From Mesorhizobium sp. M9A.F.Ca.ET.002.03.1.2 (GTDB taxonomy: Bacteria; Pseudomonadota; Alphaproteobacteria; Rhizobiales; Rhizobiaceae), in assembly GCF_003952365.1 (NCBI RefSeq), contig NZ_CP034443.1, forward strand, positions 558,001 to 622,000: 64,000 nt of DNA. The letters run 5' to 3'. The position numbers and the translations under genes are program-made. The notes under the pieces were generated by a model. That model was not told where the DNA came from. It ran no database searches and worked only from the letters and a program-made list of their open reading frames with translations. Of this stretch, positions 63,816 to 64,000 are shown in pieces (the stretch's first letter is position 1; every line of letters starts with the position of its first letter).

Positions 63816-64000
63816 ATGCATCTTTCAACGCACAACTGGATGCGGGCGGAACCATTGGAGACGACGCTCAGGCGCATCAAGAAATTCGGCTATGAATCGA
63901 TCGAGATTTCCGGTGAACCCGAGCAGTACAAGACCAATGAGACGCGTGCGCTCTTGAAGGAGCACGGCATTCGCTGCTGGGGGGCGGTGACGCTGATGCT
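63816..64000 (+). CDS. Sugar phosphate isomerase/epimerase, cut by the right window edge
   Basis: First 61 residues of a TIM-barrel isomerase: MHLSTHNWMRAEPLETTLRR, then IKKFGYESIEISGEPEQY and LLKEHGIRCWGAVTLM. Beta1-alpha1-beta2 spacing matches the xylose isomerase-like superfamily. AAGGA lies 8 nt upstream of the ATG. Divergent from the minus-strand trio; probably the first gene of a related sugar operon. Confidence 0.75.
   Translation, partial: MHLSTHNWMRAEPLETTLRRIKKFGYESIEISGEPEQYKTNETRALLKEHGIRCWGAVTLM

Overview
The window reads as a chromosomal segment of a high-GC alphaproteobacterium of the order Rhizobiales, most likely Mesorhizobium or a close relative. This placement is inferred from the ornithine-lipid gene olsB, the cysG-DUF2849-cysI-cysH-DUF934 sulfur operon, several sugar ABC importers with their own regulators, a rhizobial-type C-P lyase locus, and many palindromic intergenic elements. 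Genes are densely packed on both strands. I found no rRNA, tRNA, CRISPR array or prophage. The only recent mobile DNA I see is one IS481-family insertion.

Layout. 1-4.4 kb: the 3' part of olsB, grpE, a small orphan ORF, a membrane fatty acid desaturase and a DJ-1/PfpI protein. 3.9-8.8 kb (minus): assimilatory sulfate reduction, transcribed cysG > DUF2849 > cysI > cysH > DUF934, with a palindromic operator candidate about 240 nt upstream of cysG. 9.2-17.1 kb: housekeeping and hypothetical genes (host-attachment-like protein, remnant of a Kef-type antiporter, SDR, PBP1A, beta-propeller-like protein, small membrane proteins, RNase D-like exonuclease, M20 peptidase). 17.4-22.6 kb: a strong small-RNA candidate antisense to the polA leader, polA, a ParD/ParE-like toxin-antitoxin pair, and the IS481-family element inserted at the edge of a palindromic repeat. 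22.6-24.3 kb: a Zur/Fur regulator and an aldo/keto reductase.

24.4-32.2 kb: a sugar uptake operon (binding protein, two permeases, ATPase, TIM-barrel isomerase, Gfo/Idh/MocA dehydrogenase) facing a LacI-type repressor. Two matching inverted-repeat operators lie in the divergent region. 32.4-40 kb: a membrane class III nucleotidyl cyclase, gnd, and a copper locus (CopC-CopD fusion, YcnI-like, PCuAC, DUF2946). 40-48.6 kb: a regulator with two GntR helix-turn-helix domains faces a plus-strand operon of UxaA-type dehydratase, aldo/keto reductase, ribose-type ABC importer and zinc alcohol dehydrogenase, probably an oxidative sugar or sugar-acid pathway.

48.9-60 kb: phosphonate locus, phnF divergent from phnGHIJKL plus a hexapeptide transferase, followed by phnCDE1E2. 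Two sequences closely match the Pho box, and one inverted repeat fits a PhnF operator. phnM, phnN and phnO are not in the window. 60-64 kb: another set of TIM-barrel isomerases and a Gfo/Idh/MocA dehydrogenase, with a further isomerase running off the right edge.

The least explained signals are a three-copy ~140-bp palindromic element whose stems co-vary between copies (4.45, 36.55 and 60.9 kb), the C-rich-loop sRNA candidate next to polA, a heptamer array inside the phn locus, and an IS transposase whose stop codon is supplied by the duplicated target site.
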